Shown here: positions 17,892 to 26,401 of the stretch, in pieces
Layout: every line of letters begins with the position of its first letter
Position numbering within the stretch: the first letter of the stretch is position 1
Assembly (NCBI GenBank): GCA_030425285.1
Contig: JAUIAY010000006.1
Location: 1-64,000 of the forward strand
DNA length: 64,000 bases
Origin: Bacteroidia bacterium
GTDB taxonomy: Bacteria > Bacteroidota > Bacteroidia > Flavobacteriales > Flavobacteriaceae
Direction: 5' to 3'
Notes under the pieces: generated by a model
The model's database searches: none
The model's input: the letters and a program-made list of their open reading frames with translations, nothing else
What the model was told of the DNA's origin: nothing
Program-made: the position numbers and the translations under genes

Positions 17892-20800
17892 TTATTGTTT
17901 TACGACTTTAATCGTTTTTTGAGCATCATTAATAGACACTGTCACAAAATACACGCCTTTTTTGAGGCCATCCATACTAATTGTTGATTTTGAGTTGTTA
18001 GGTGTCAAAACTTCGACTTGTTGTCCAACAATATTATGTACTGTTACTTTAGTGATAGCTTCTTTAGCCTCTAAAGTTAAGGTGTTAATTATTGGATTTG
18101 GATAGTACTTGAATGTCTCAAACGCGACAGATTCAGTACTTAATGAAGGGTCTGGATATACAAATAACTCAAACTCGGCAGCAGATGATGCATGAACCAT
18201 AATTAAGTATGTGTTACCTCCCACTACATCAGCTGAAACTGCAGATGACCCATAACAACTTCCCGCTAGAAAGCCAGCAGATCCTGTGTCAGCACAATTG
18301 TCTGTATTGTAAATTGAGTAATAAGCAGAACCGCTTATCCTTGTAAAATCAAAATTATACAGTCCTGTATATGTTGGCGTAAAGCTATACCAAACTGACT
18401 CATAGGAAGCTGACGAACATCCTTCAGGTGAATTATACGAATTATCCAAATTACCTGAAATAGCATTAGAACCATTTTGATCAGGTGATTCTGATAAAAC
18501 AAATGGTGTAGAACATTCTGAATTTCCTACAGCTGGTGGCAATTGCCATACACATAGGTCAAAATCAACTCCTGGTCCAGAAGTAATTGTTCTAACAACT
18601 ACATAATAAGTTTCACTTCCAGTCAAGTTTAATATCTGATTGTTATTAGTAGAACAAGAAGAACTTAAATTTGTAAATGTACCACAAGTACCTTCAAAAA
18701 TAGCATATCTAGTAGTTGAGGTAGACTCACCTGTATTAGTCCAAGAGAACTCATAATAACCAGTTTCTGATGGAGTAAAGGCATACCAAACATCGTTGTA
18801 AGGATTAGAAGTGCCTGAATCACAAAGGTTTTCTGCAGAAGGTGTGGCACCTGAAGTAGTTCCAGAAGCAGCATTATCACATTGATCGTCTGTAGACAAT
18901 GTTAATACTGTAGCATTTGAACACTCATCGTTAGCAGGTGCTGTTGGAGCTGTTCTTAAGCATAAATCATAACTTTGGGCATACTCACCGCTTAAGTTTG
19001 TCTTATTGCGAATGTAATAAGTATTACCATCTATTAAATTTGATAGTTGAACATATTGTCCAGTAGAACAAGATAAGCTCGTTAAACTACCGCAACTACC
19101 TTCCATTAACTCGGTAGATTGGATAGTACCTCCTCCACCTATCTCGGCAGTAACATTAAGGTATTCCAAAATCATGGTAGAACCATCAGCAACAAAACTA
19201 AACCAAACATCATTAGTGTTTCCTGAACAAGAAGCAGGATCTCCTGTTGATTCAGTAGCTCCAGCATTGGTAGCATTTGTAAATAGTGTGCAAGTATCAT
19301 CTGTATTAATTGAACTAGTAAGATCTATACTGTTAGCACACTCATCATTAGATGGCGGACAATAAAAATAAGTTGATCCTTCAAAAGAACAATTTCCATC
19401 TTGATTGTTTGTTAAAGTGAAATTAACAGTAGATCCGCTAGGGTATGGTCCAAAATTAACTACGCCTGTAGTGGTAATATTTGTATTTGAATTTCCAAAG
19501 TCATCCACCAAAGTCAATGAAGATGCATCACCCATATAAGTTACATCTACATCTACAGAAAATTGACCGCTACCGCAATCAGAAACTGGTGTTAATAAAA
19601 AGTCTGGATTAATACATGAGTTTTGTGTAATAATCAAGCTATAGCTATAAGTTCTTGAAGAAGACGAATTACTTAATACCAAGAAATATGATTCTCCAGC
19701 TAATAATACAGCTTCAGAAATATTTAAAGAACCTCCAGAAGTACTAAAAGAGCCTACATAGTCAATACACTCTTTGTCAACATCTGTTGGACAACCTTTC
19801 ATTAAGTGCATAGCCGCTCCATTATTAGAGATATTTGCCAAATCAATATTAATAGAAACATCAGTTGCTGGAATTATTTCATAAAACACATCATTACCTA
19901 ACATGTAAGATGTATCATTTGATCCACAGCTTCCTGAATTTACATTGTTCTCGTAGTTTGCTGTATCATCTGAAGCAACGATATATGGGAACATATCAAC
20001 TACATGAGGACTAGAACATGTTGCACCAGCTATTGGAGCCAAACGTGTTGTAAAGCTTTCTTCAGTACAGCTTTCTGCATTACCAAAACCATTAAATGGT
20101 ACTATATTTACAAAGTATTCTGTTTCATAAGTCAAACCAGATAAAGCATAGTTTGTATCTGTCGTTGTATCTGAAACAATATCTGAAGCCCCAGAAGTTG
20201 TACCAACAGAAACGTTATAGCCCGTAGGTATACCTGTTGCTGCTTGCCAAACAAGTGTAACATCAGTATCAGCTGTGTCAGAACCATTGGCTGGTGAAAT
20301 TAAGGTAGCATCACAATTAGGTATTGTTGTAGCTACTTGTGTTATAGATACATTGTCTAAAGTTATCCAAGTTGCAAAATTATCAACATTTACTGATGTT
20401 GCTACAAAACGTGCTTGAAAATCTGTACCTGCAGCCAATGCCCCAACATTAACAGGAGCCATATCAATACAAGCATCGGTAGCTGAAAAAGTAAAGTTGG
20501 AATCGTTAACCGTAGCAGCAGTAATCCAGTTAGAACCTCCATCAATAGAGAACTCCAAAACTAAAGAACCCCAACCTGTTGCAGGCCCAACAAATGACGG
20601 TGGAGGGAATTGGCTAACCTGCTCAAATACATTTACAGAAAAGCTAACTGTTAAATCGGTAGCATTGGTCACTGTAGTATAGTTTGGAGTGGTTAATGTT
20701 GCAGAGTTTCCTGCCGGTAATCCAACACTTGCCGAATTGCCATTTCCTCCACATGCAAAACTATTGGATGCTCTGAAATTATTTGTGTAGGTCCAACCAT

Positions 20801-20906
20801 CTGGAACTTGATTTGGAGATGTGCTATCAAAATTTTCAACAATCTCAACTTGAGAGAACGCTGCAAAACTTAAAAACATCATTAAATAGAAGGTAATTTT
20901 CTTCAT
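17892..20906 (-). CDS. T9SS type A sorting-domain surface protein with repeated beta-sandwich modules
   Basis: The 1004-aa protein has a signal peptide (MKKITFYLMMFLSFAAFSQ), an N-terminal choice-of-anchor/cleaved-adhesin-like domain (VENFDSTSPNQVPDGWTYT, about 22-190) and a fibronectin III-like domain (about 195-290). It continues with repeated modules of about 120 residues built on xNDECxxAxxL and NDVWYxFTPxxTGxYxFxW. The last roughly 75 residues are a type A sorting domain: YYPNPIINTLTL, VTVHNIVGQQV and LKKGVYFVTV. The family is secreted by the T9SS and is often anchored to the surface. Two hairpins follow the gene, and the upstream region contains the element shared with the 14.6-kb gene. 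Ligand and function are unknown. Confidence 0.92.
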   Translation of the reverse strand: MKKITFYLMMFLSFAAFSQVEIVENFDSTSPNQVPDGWTYTNNFRASNSFACGGNGNSASVGLPAGNSATLTTPNYTTVTNATDLTVSFSVNVFEQVSQFPPPSFVGPATGWGSLVLEFSIDGGSNWITAATVNDSNFTFSATDACIDMAPVNVGALAAGTDFQARFVATSVNVDNFATWITLDNVSITQVATTIPNCDATLISPANGSDTADTDVTLVWQAATGIPTGYNVSVGTTSGASDIVSDTTTDTNYALSGLTYETEYFVNIVPFNGFGNAESCTEESFTTRLAPIAGATCSSPHVVDMFPYIVASDDTANYENNVNSGSCGSNDTSYMLGNDVFYEIIPATDVSINIDLANISNNGAAMHLMKGCPTDVDKECIDYVGSFSTSGGSLNISEAVLLAGESYFLVLSNSSSSRTYSYSLIITQNSCINPDFLLTPVSDCGSGQFSVDVDVTYMGDASSLTLVDDFGNSNTNITTTGVVNFGPYPSGSTVNFTLTNNQDGNCSFEGSTYFYCPPSNDECANSIDLTSSINTDDTCTLFTNATNAGATESTGDPASCSGNTNDVWFSFVADGSTMILEYLNVTAEIGGGGTIQSTELMEGSCGSLTSLSCSTGQYVQLSNLIDGNTYYIRNKTNLSGEYAQSYDLCLRTAPTAPANDECSNATVLTLSTDDQCDNAASGTTSGATPSAENLCDSGTSNPYNDVWYAFTPSETGYYEFSWTNTGESTSTTRYAIFEGTCGTFTNLSSSCSTNNNQILNLTGSETYYVVVRTITSGPGVDFDLCVWQLPPAVGNSECSTPFVLSESPDQNGSNAISGNLDNSYNSPEGCSSASYESVWYSFTPTYTGLYNFDFTRISGSAYYSIYNTDNCADTGSAGFLAGSCYGSSAVSADVVGGNTYLIMVHASSAAEFELFVYPDPSLSTESVAFETFKYYPNPIINTLTLEAKEAITKVTVHNIVGQQVEVLTPNNSKSTISMDGLKKGVYFVTVSINDAQKTIKVVKQ

Positions 20907-21036
20907 TGTTTTTGGTTTAAATTAATAATTAGTTAAAGTTTTTTTTGAGAGAACCTTAAAAACAAAGCGACTATTTTTCAAGTTCACAAAAGTTGTTTCC
21001 GTTAGTTCTTCAAAGTTGAAATGTATAAATAGAAAT

Positions 21037-21105
21037 ACTATATATAAAGACATACACTTTTCTATTTACTGAAATTTGAAAGGCAGAAAACAATCTTAAA
21101 TAACT
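21037..21105 (-). promoter_or_regulatory. Upstream element shared with the 14.6-kb surface-protein gene
   Basis: This copy of ACTATATATA, 16 bases, TATTTACTGAA lies about 131 bases upstream of the 1004-aa protein start. It aligns without gaps to 14712-14780. The 400-base gap 20907-21306 otherwise shows only AT-rich DNA, expected to hold the promoters of the two divergent genes. No small gene or RNA was recognised there. Confidence 0.5.
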
Positions 21106-21306
21106 GTTTTTTAAGTCTTTAAATACTATATTGAAATTTTCTTTATGAAAATATTAACTAAACCAAAAAAATTGAAAAACATAGTGGATTTGAAAAATTG
21201 CAGCAAAATTCTTCTAAATAGAAATTCTCTAAAGGCATTATTTTTTGTTAATTTTTAGTCAAATTATAAGCTTAATTCACAATCTATTTTTTTGTTTATT
21301 ACTTTT

Positions 21307-22107
21307 ATGCCTAATTTAGCCATGATGTTGAAGCACGTTTTCCTACTTATTTTAATTTTTACCACTACTGCGTCTATCTCACAAGAAGATGATACCAAGG
21401 TTTTGGGAGTTGTTACAAATGCTTCCGATGGTATGCCTATGGAAAGCGTCAACATTGTGAATCTTAATCGTGTTGTGGGAACTACAACAAACAACAAAGG
21501 GGAATTTGAATTGCAAGCGCAACCCAATGACACACTTCACTTTTCATATTTGGGGTTCAAATCCATTAAAGTACGTGTGACCAATGACTGGATAAAGTAT
21601 GGAAGTTCCACAATTCAATTAACCGAATTGGCTTTTGCTCTGGAAGAAGTTGTCATCAACGACTTTAAGCTTACAGGTGTTTTGGAAGTTGATATCCTAC
21701 AAGTACCCATCAATACCAATTATCGTTATAGTATTTCAGGTTTACCTACTACAGGTTACGAAGCTGGTAATCGTTCCAATTCGGTAACCAAGGTATTGGG
21801 TGCCATTTTTAATCCGGCTGATTTTCTCTATAAAATGTTTGGTAAGAAACCGAACGAAATGAAAAAGCTCAAACAAATGAAGCAGGATGATGAAATACGA
21901 AATTTATTGGCTTCTCGTTTTGACCGGGAGATGCTCACGGTTTTACTTCAAGTAGATCGTGTAGATTTAGATGAAATCGTGAGACAATGCAACTATTCGG
22001 CAAGTTTCATACAAACAGCCAACGATTTACAAATTCTAGATGCCATTAGTGAGTGCTACGAAGAATATAAAGTATTGAGTCGTAGTCGTAAGAAAGGGAG
22101 ATTATAA
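21307..22107 (+). CDS. CarboxypepD-like regulatory domain protein
   Basis: The first ATG in frame is at 21307 (MPNLAMMLKHVFLLILIFTTTASIS), with further ATGs at 21322 and 21325; a TTG at 21292 also opens the frame but is less likely. After the signal peptide comes a carboxypeptidase-regulatory-like beta-sandwich (about 30-105), seen as VLGVVTNASDGMPMESVNI, TNNKGEFELQ and LHFSYLGFKS. The remainder (about 105-266) is helical and charged, without a recognised domain. The family is found as periplasmic proteins or as the N-terminal part of TonB-dependent receptors; this one lacks a barrel. It probably acts in the envelope. It stands alone on the plus strand, convergent with the VOC gene. Confidence 0.82.
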   Translation: MPNLAMMLKHVFLLILIFTTTASISQEDDTKVLGVVTNASDGMPMESVNIVNLNRVVGTTTNNKGEFELQAQPNDTLHFSYLGFKSIKVRVTNDWIKYGSSTIQLTELAFALEEVVINDFKLTGVLEVDILQVPINTNYRYSISGLPTTGYEAGNRSNSVTKVLGAIFNPADFLYKMFGKKPNEMKKLKQMKQDDEIRNLLASRFDREMLTVLLQVDRVDLDEIVRQCNYSASFIQTANDLQILDAISECYEEYKVLSRSRKKGRL

Positions 22108-22116
22108 TCTTCTTTT

Positions 22117-22491
22117 TTATTCCCTTGAATGTAAAGCTATCCTGTTCCCTTCAGTATCTAAAAATACACCCATATAGCCATGTTCTGGTGATATTTGTGT
22201 TTTAGGCTGATAAATACTTCCGCCTGCTGCCTCTACTCTATCCAATTCGTTTTGAACATTATCAGAAATAAAATAAACCAATGTACCTTCTTGACTTGGA
22301 ATATAAGATTCTTGTTTTATAAGTGTTCCTTGAGCACCAGGTACTTCGCCTCTATCAGGAAACCAACCCATCAACAAACCTCCAAAATCAACAACTTGAA
22401 TATCGATTTTAAAAACAGCTTCGTAAAATGCCTTGGCTCGATCCATATCGCTAACTGGAATCTCAAACCAACCTACCATGTTATGTTTCAT
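22117..22491 (-). CDS. VOC-family (glyoxalase/bleomycin-resistance fold) protein
   Basis: The 124-aa single-domain protein begins MVGWFEIPVSDMDRAKAFYEAVF after MKHN and ends in GYMGVFLDTEGNRIALHSRE, the two half-modules of the vicinal oxygen chelate fold. A final glutamate is present in the conserved position, but the metal site is not complete enough to name a reaction. Related proteins in flavobacteria are annotated only as VOC family. It starts 5 bases after the SRPBCC gene and is probably co-transcribed with it. Confidence 0.88.
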   Translation of the reverse strand: MKHNMVGWFEIPVSDMDRAKAFYEAVFKIDIQVVDFGGLLMGWFPDRGEVPGAQGTLIKQESYIPSQEGTLVYFISDNVQNELDRVEAAGGSIYQPKTQISPEHGYMGVFLDTEGNRIALHSRE

Positions 22492-22496
22492 AAAAA

Positions 22497-23021
22497 TTAT
22501 TTTTCTAAAATTTCCTTGAGTTTCGATAAACCATCCTCAAAATCCTTTCCTACTGCTTTTTCAAAATTGAAAAACAACATCATGACATTAAAAGGAATCG
22601 GATTAACACCCTTAAATCCCCAAACCACTTTAGTTTGTTTAGGTGCTACCTCATCAACCGTAAAAAAACCTACTGATTGTGATTTCCAAGGTTTAAAAAA
22701 TCGTAATTGGGTTTCCATGCGTTTGTTCTCTTCTATACTGATAATCTCTTGTTCGCCAGTTCCCACATCTTTGTTACCTTCCCATTTTGAAATAAAACCA
22801 ACTTCACCATCTGTTCCAACATATTCTTGTTTCATATTGGGATCCTTTTGTTTCCAAGGTGACCAATCGTTTTGATTTTTCACCAATTTAATATACTGAA
22901 AAACTTCTGGTAAGCTTTTGTCAATTAAAACTTCACGCTGTACCAAGTAACTTTTGGGTGCTATTAAGGCTAGAAGTAATACTAGGGCAACAATGCCCAA
23001 AATGATGTAAAGAAAAATCAT
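22497..23021 (-). CDS. SRPBCC-family protein with N-terminal membrane anchor
   Basis: The 174-aa protein has an N-terminal hydrophobic helix (IFLYIILGIVALVLLLALIAP) followed by a START/polyketide-cyclase-like fold (about 30-172) with VQREVLIDKSLPEVFQYI, NDWSPWKQKDPNM and QTKVVWGFKG. This architecture is widespread in Bacteroidota and binds hydrophobic ligands; no ligand can be named. It lies directly upstream of the VOC gene with a 5-base gap, so the two may act on the same small molecule (inference). Confidence 0.88.
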   Translation of the reverse strand: MIFLYIILGIVALVLLLALIAPKSYLVQREVLIDKSLPEVFQYIKLVKNQNDWSPWKQKDPNMKQEYVGTDGEVGFISKWEGNKDVGTGEQEIISIEENKRMETQLRFFKPWKSQSVGFFTVDEVAPKQTKVVWGFKGVNPIPFNVMMLFFNFEKAVGKDFEDGLSKLKEILEK

Positions 23022-23062
23022 GATTACGTGTTTTAGTTAGTTAAGCTAAAGCTACAAAATAG

Positions 23063-23716
23063 TTACTGATTATAAAATCTTTTAACGATGTCGTCATAAC
23101 TTTTGATGGTTTTTTTAATCCAATCCAATCGCTTTGCCGCTTTCTCGGCATCAGTAAGTTGCCAGTTTATAGATGATGCTTTTAGTTTTGAAGTAACCTG
23201 CTGTAAGATGATAGCGGCTGAAACCGAAATATTCAAGCTTTCAGTAAAGCCTGCCATAGGTATTTTTAGAAATACATCTGCCTGATTTAAAACTTCTTCA
23301 GATAAACCTTCAGTTTCACGGCCAAAAAAGAAGCAGGATTTTTTGGTGACATCAAAGTCTTGCAACACACAATCATTAGTATGGGGAGTGGTAGCCACTA
23401 TTTGATAACCTTGATTTTTTAAGGATTTTATACAATCTTTGACATTGTTAAATCGGTTTAAGTCAACCCATTTTTGGGCTCCCATGGCTATTTCGCGGTC
23501 AATACGCTTCCTGTTTATTTCTTCTACAATATTGACCTCTTGAACACCAAAAACATCACAGCTTCTAATAACAGCGCTTGTATTGTGCAATTGATAGACA
23601 TCTTCAATCGCAACCGTAAAATGTTTGGTACGCTGGTTCAGTACTTGCGAAAAACGCTGTTTTCGGTTTTCGGTTAGATAATCTTCTAAATAATTAAGTA
23701 ATTCTAAATCTACCAT
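23063..23716 (-). CDS. SpoU/TrmH-family tRNA/rRNA 2'-O-methyltransferase
   Basis: The 217-aa protein carries the SPOUT motifs in order: NTSAVIRSCDVFGVQEV (motif 1, with the Asn and Arg of the active site), FFGRETEGLSEEVL (motif 2) and IPMAGFTESLNISVSAAI (motif 3, the knot that binds S-adenosylmethionine). Length and motifs fit TrmH, which makes Gm18 in tRNA, better than the longer rRNA enzyme RlmB, which has an extra N-terminal domain. It directly follows the CHRD lipoprotein start on the same strand: this gene's ATG abuts the stop codon of that gene. Confidence 0.87.
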   Translation of the reverse strand: MVDLELLNYLEDYLTENRKQRFSQVLNQRTKHFTVAIEDVYQLHNTSAVIRSCDVFGVQEVNIVEEINRKRIDREIAMGAQKWVDLNRFNNVKDCIKSLKNQGYQIVATTPHTNDCVLQDFDVTKKSCFFFGRETEGLSEEVLNQADVFLKIPMAGFTESLNISVSAAIILQQVTSKLKASSINWQLTDAEKAAKRLDWIKKTIKSYDDIVKRFYNQ

Positions 23717-24913
23717 TTAGTCATTAACACCAATATTACCTTGGGCAACCAATGTTCCCAAATCAGAAGCGCTTAAATGAATGTTGATGTAGCCATTGAT
23801 TTCCAGCACGTCATCATATCCAAAAGGTGTTCCATCATCCAGTTGTATGACGTTGGTTTGGCTCATACCTGTATTACCATCAACATCATTGAATGTGAAT
23901 AAAATTGGTCCTGTAGTAGCAACATCATTTTCGTGAATATGACCTGGATGCATACCATCCACAGGAGTATTCATTAATTCAATAATGGCCAAAGCTTCTC
24001 CATTTTGGCGTCTGAAAAAAGATGCCGTTCCACTAATGTCTGCAACATCCACTTCGCTCAAATCGTATACTACCGATTCGCCAGTAAGCTCATTTTCACC
24101 AATATCTCCTTGAGAAACAACACTATTATCTGTTTCACTTAAATGCACATTGATATAACCATCAAAAGATTCAATATTTTTATACATGAAAGGTGTTGCA
24201 TCGTCTAACTGATTAATGTTGGTATGACTAATACCTGTTTCACCATTAACCGGATTGAAGGTTAATGCAATTCCGCCTGTTTCCAATGCTGTATTATTAT
24301 GAATATGCGCTGGATGCATTTCACCATCTATAGCATTTGTAAGTTGAATGGTTGCCAATGCTTCTCCATTTTTACGTTGGGAAAATTTTGCTGATCCATC
24401 GATTTCCGAGTTATCAAACTGCAACAAGGCATAGGTTTTTGTTACGCCTGTTAATTCATTTTGTCCAATATCAACTTGAGCCACTAAAATATCCAAATTG
24501 GTATTACTTAAATGCACATTGATATAGCCATCAAAATCTAATAATTCCTCATAAGTAATAGGTGTACCATCATCCAATTCGGTGATGGTTACTTCACTCC
24601 TACCTGTATTGCTATTTACCGTTCCCAAAGTCAAGGCTACACCACCTGTTTCAGCAGCTGTATTGTAATGTAGATGAGCAGGATGCATTTGGTCTACTAA
24701 TAACCCTGATAGGTTTAACTCAATGGTAACCGACTGGTTTTCGTTCTTTACAAACCTTGCATAACCCGTAACACTTGGGTCACTGATAGAATTCAATTCA
24801 TAAACTTTATATACAAGACTGGATTCTATTCTGGAAATATTATCATCATTGGCACAATTGGTTAGCGACAAAATTGCCGCAAAGCACATACATACCAGGA
24901 AAAGATTTTTCAT
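23717..24913 (-). CDS. Lipoprotein with three CHRD domains
   Basis: The 398-aa protein has a lipoprotein signal (LVCMCFAAILSLTNC, with the lipobox cysteine followed by ANDDN). Three CHRD (chordin-type) domains of about 115-120 residues each follow, marked by the recurring HPAHLHYNTAAETGG / HPAHIHNNTALETGG / HPGHIHENDVATTG and by DGYINVHLS with LVAQGDIGxNELTG. CHRD domains occur in secreted proteins across bacteria; a biochemical role is not established. The triplication is clear at protein level. The aspartates after the cysteine suit surface or periplasmic anchoring. Confidence 0.9.
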   Translation of the reverse strand: MKNLFLVCMCFAAILSLTNCANDDNISRIESSLVYKVYELNSISDPSVTGYARFVKNENQSVTIELNLSGLLVDQMHPAHLHYNTAAETGGVALTLGTVNSNTGRSEVTITELDDGTPITYEELLDFDGYINVHLSNTNLDILVAQVDIGQNELTGVTKTYALLQFDNSEIDGSAKFSQRKNGEALATIQLTNAIDGEMHPAHIHNNTALETGGIALTFNPVNGETGISHTNINQLDDATPFMYKNIESFDGYINVHLSETDNSVVSQGDIGENELTGESVVYDLSEVDVADISGTASFFRRQNGEALAIIELMNTPVDGMHPGHIHENDVATTGPILFTFNDVDGNTGMSQTNVIQLDDGTPFGYDDVLEINGYINIHLSASDLGTLVAQGNIGVND

Positions 24914-25006
24914 GTTTTGATTTTTAGACTGTCTAAATTTACAATTTAAAGTATAAAACTAAATAAGTTCTTAATTATTATCTCGTAATTTTTATAATTT
25001 TAAACC

Positions 25007-25687
25007 ATGAAACATGTTGTAATACTTACTGGAGCAGGCATGAGTGCCGAAAGTGGCTTAAAAACCTTCCGTGATGCGAATGGCCTATGGGAAGGTCACG
25101 ATGTTATGGAAGTAGCTACTCCTGAAGGCTTTGCTAAAAATCCAGAATTGGTTTTGGAGTTTTATAATCAGCGGAGAAGACAACTGCACGAAGTAGAACC
25201 TAATTCAGCGCATAAAGATTTAGCTAACCTTGAAAACCATTTTAAAACTACGATTATTACCCAAAATGTAGATGATTTACATGAACGTGCTGGTAGTTCA
25301 AACGTTCTGCATTTACACGGCGAATTGTTTAAAGCCAGAAGCACTTACAATGAACAAGATGTGGTAGATTGGAAAACTGATTTGATTTTGGGTGATCTTT
25401 GCCAACAAGGCTACCAAATGCGTCCACATATTGTGTGGTTTGGAGAAGCAGTCCCTATGATTGAAAATGCCATAGACATTTGCACAACTGCTGATATCTT
25501 AATGATCATCGGAACTTCCATGCAAGTATACCCGGCAGCTAGTTTAATGCATTATGTTCCCAATGGCACACAAACCTATTTTATAGACCCAAATCCAGCA
25601 ATAAACAGCTCTAATAATCTTACTGTTATTTCAGAGCCAGCAACTGTTGGTGTTAGTCAAGCTATTGAACAACTAAAGCTACTTTAA
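25007..25687 (+). CDS. cobB: Sir2-family NAD-dependent deacylase (class III type) without zinc cysteines
   Basis: The 226-aa protein shows the sirtuin NAD-binding signature GAGMSAESGLKTFRDANGLW, the TQNVDDLHERAG motif, the catalytic histidine in LHLHGELF, and the C-terminal IGTSMQVYPAA. The Y-x-x-R pair in FYNQRR corresponds to the residues that bind acidic acyl groups in SIRT5 and CobB, so desuccinylase activity is plausible. The usual two CxxC zinc pairs between the HGE motif and FGEAVP are absent; only one cysteine (GDLC) is present. Comparable zinc-ligand-less forms may be general in Bacteroidota; this could not be checked. It converges on the DUF6090 gene with a 9-base overlap. Confidence 0.92.
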   Translation: MKHVVILTGAGMSAESGLKTFRDANGLWEGHDVMEVATPEGFAKNPELVLEFYNQRRRQLHEVEPNSAHKDLANLENHFKTTIITQNVDDLHERAGSSNVLHLHGELFKARSTYNEQDVVDWKTDLILGDLCQQGYQMRPHIVWFGEAVPMIENAIDICTTADILMIIGTSMQVYPAASLMHYVPNGTQTYFIDPNPAINSSNNLTVISEPATVGVSQAIEQLKLL

Positions 25688-26401
25688 GTAGTCTTCTATT
25701 TCCTGAATTAAATCATTAGTAACTTCCAACAAGACTTCACTTAAAATTTTAGCACTGTCAGAGCCAGCACCTCGGTAAGTAAGTTGTGATAATATGGTGG
25801 CTTTATGCTGACTAGTAAATTTTGTATCAGTTACAATATTGTTGTTTTCATCAACTTCCAGACCTAACCCGTTGTTGGCCACGAAACTTCCAAAGTTGGT
25901 ATCAACCATTAATAAATTATTATTATTCACAACTGATTCCACGTAATCTAAACGTTGAAAATACCTAACAATGATATTTAGTAAATCCGCATCGGAAATA
26001 AGGTTAATGCTTCCGCTGGATATCATATTATTAAACGTAGCCCTGTTAGCTTTAAACGTGCGTCTTGCACCAAGTTCACCAAATAACTTCCCTAAAACCG
26101 CCTTGTCATAAGCATCTGAAACATAGATTTTAGCTGAATCTACTTTAATTAAAATACTGGACTCAAAATCTATTTGTTCTTGAATTAATTCCTTTTGGAT
26201 CTCTAAATCTTCCTTTAAATTTTCAAGAATGGTCATTTCAAGGGCTTTGTTTTGTTTTTCCTTATTCCACGTATTAATCTGTAAGGCAATAAGGATCCCT
26301 ATAACCACCAGAACAATTTCTCCTATGGCATAAAAGAAATAACGCTTTGCTCTGTTTTGTTCCAATAATTTCTTTCTGATTTTTCGTAATGCAGATACCA
26401 T
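25679..26401 (-). CDS. DUF6090-family membrane protein
   Basis: The 240-aa protein begins MVSALRKIRKKLLEQNRAKRYFFYAIGEIVLVVIGILIALQIN, a basic cytoplasmic start followed by one transmembrane helix (about 24-44). NTWNKEKQNKALEMTILENLKEDL and a helical remainder follow. This start pattern is diagnostic for DUF6090, a family abundant in Flavobacteriia with no assigned function. Its ATG overlaps the upstream serine-hydrolase stop by one base (TAATG), so translation is probably coupled. A structural or signalling role next to the hydrolase is inference. Confidence 0.87.
   Translation of the reverse strand: MVSALRKIRKKLLEQNRAKRYFFYAIGEIVLVVIGILIALQINTWNKEKQNKALEMTILENLKEDLEIQKELIQEQIDFESSILIKVDSAKIYVSDAYDKAVLGKLFGELGARRTFKANRATFNNMISSGSINLISDADLLNIIVRYFQRLDYVESVVNNNNLLMVDTNFGSFVANNGLGLEVDENNNIVTDTKFTSQHKATILSQLTYRGAGSDSAKILSEVLLEVTNDLIQEIEDYLK

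Noticed and set aside
21264-21533. Minus-strand frame of 89 aa
   Set aside because: It is antisense to the CarboxypepD-like gene start; the plus-strand protein has a signal peptide and a known fold.
22195-22875. Plus-strand frame of 226 aa
   Set aside because: It lies antisense to the VOC and SRPBCC genes, has no recognisable domain and an odd composition.
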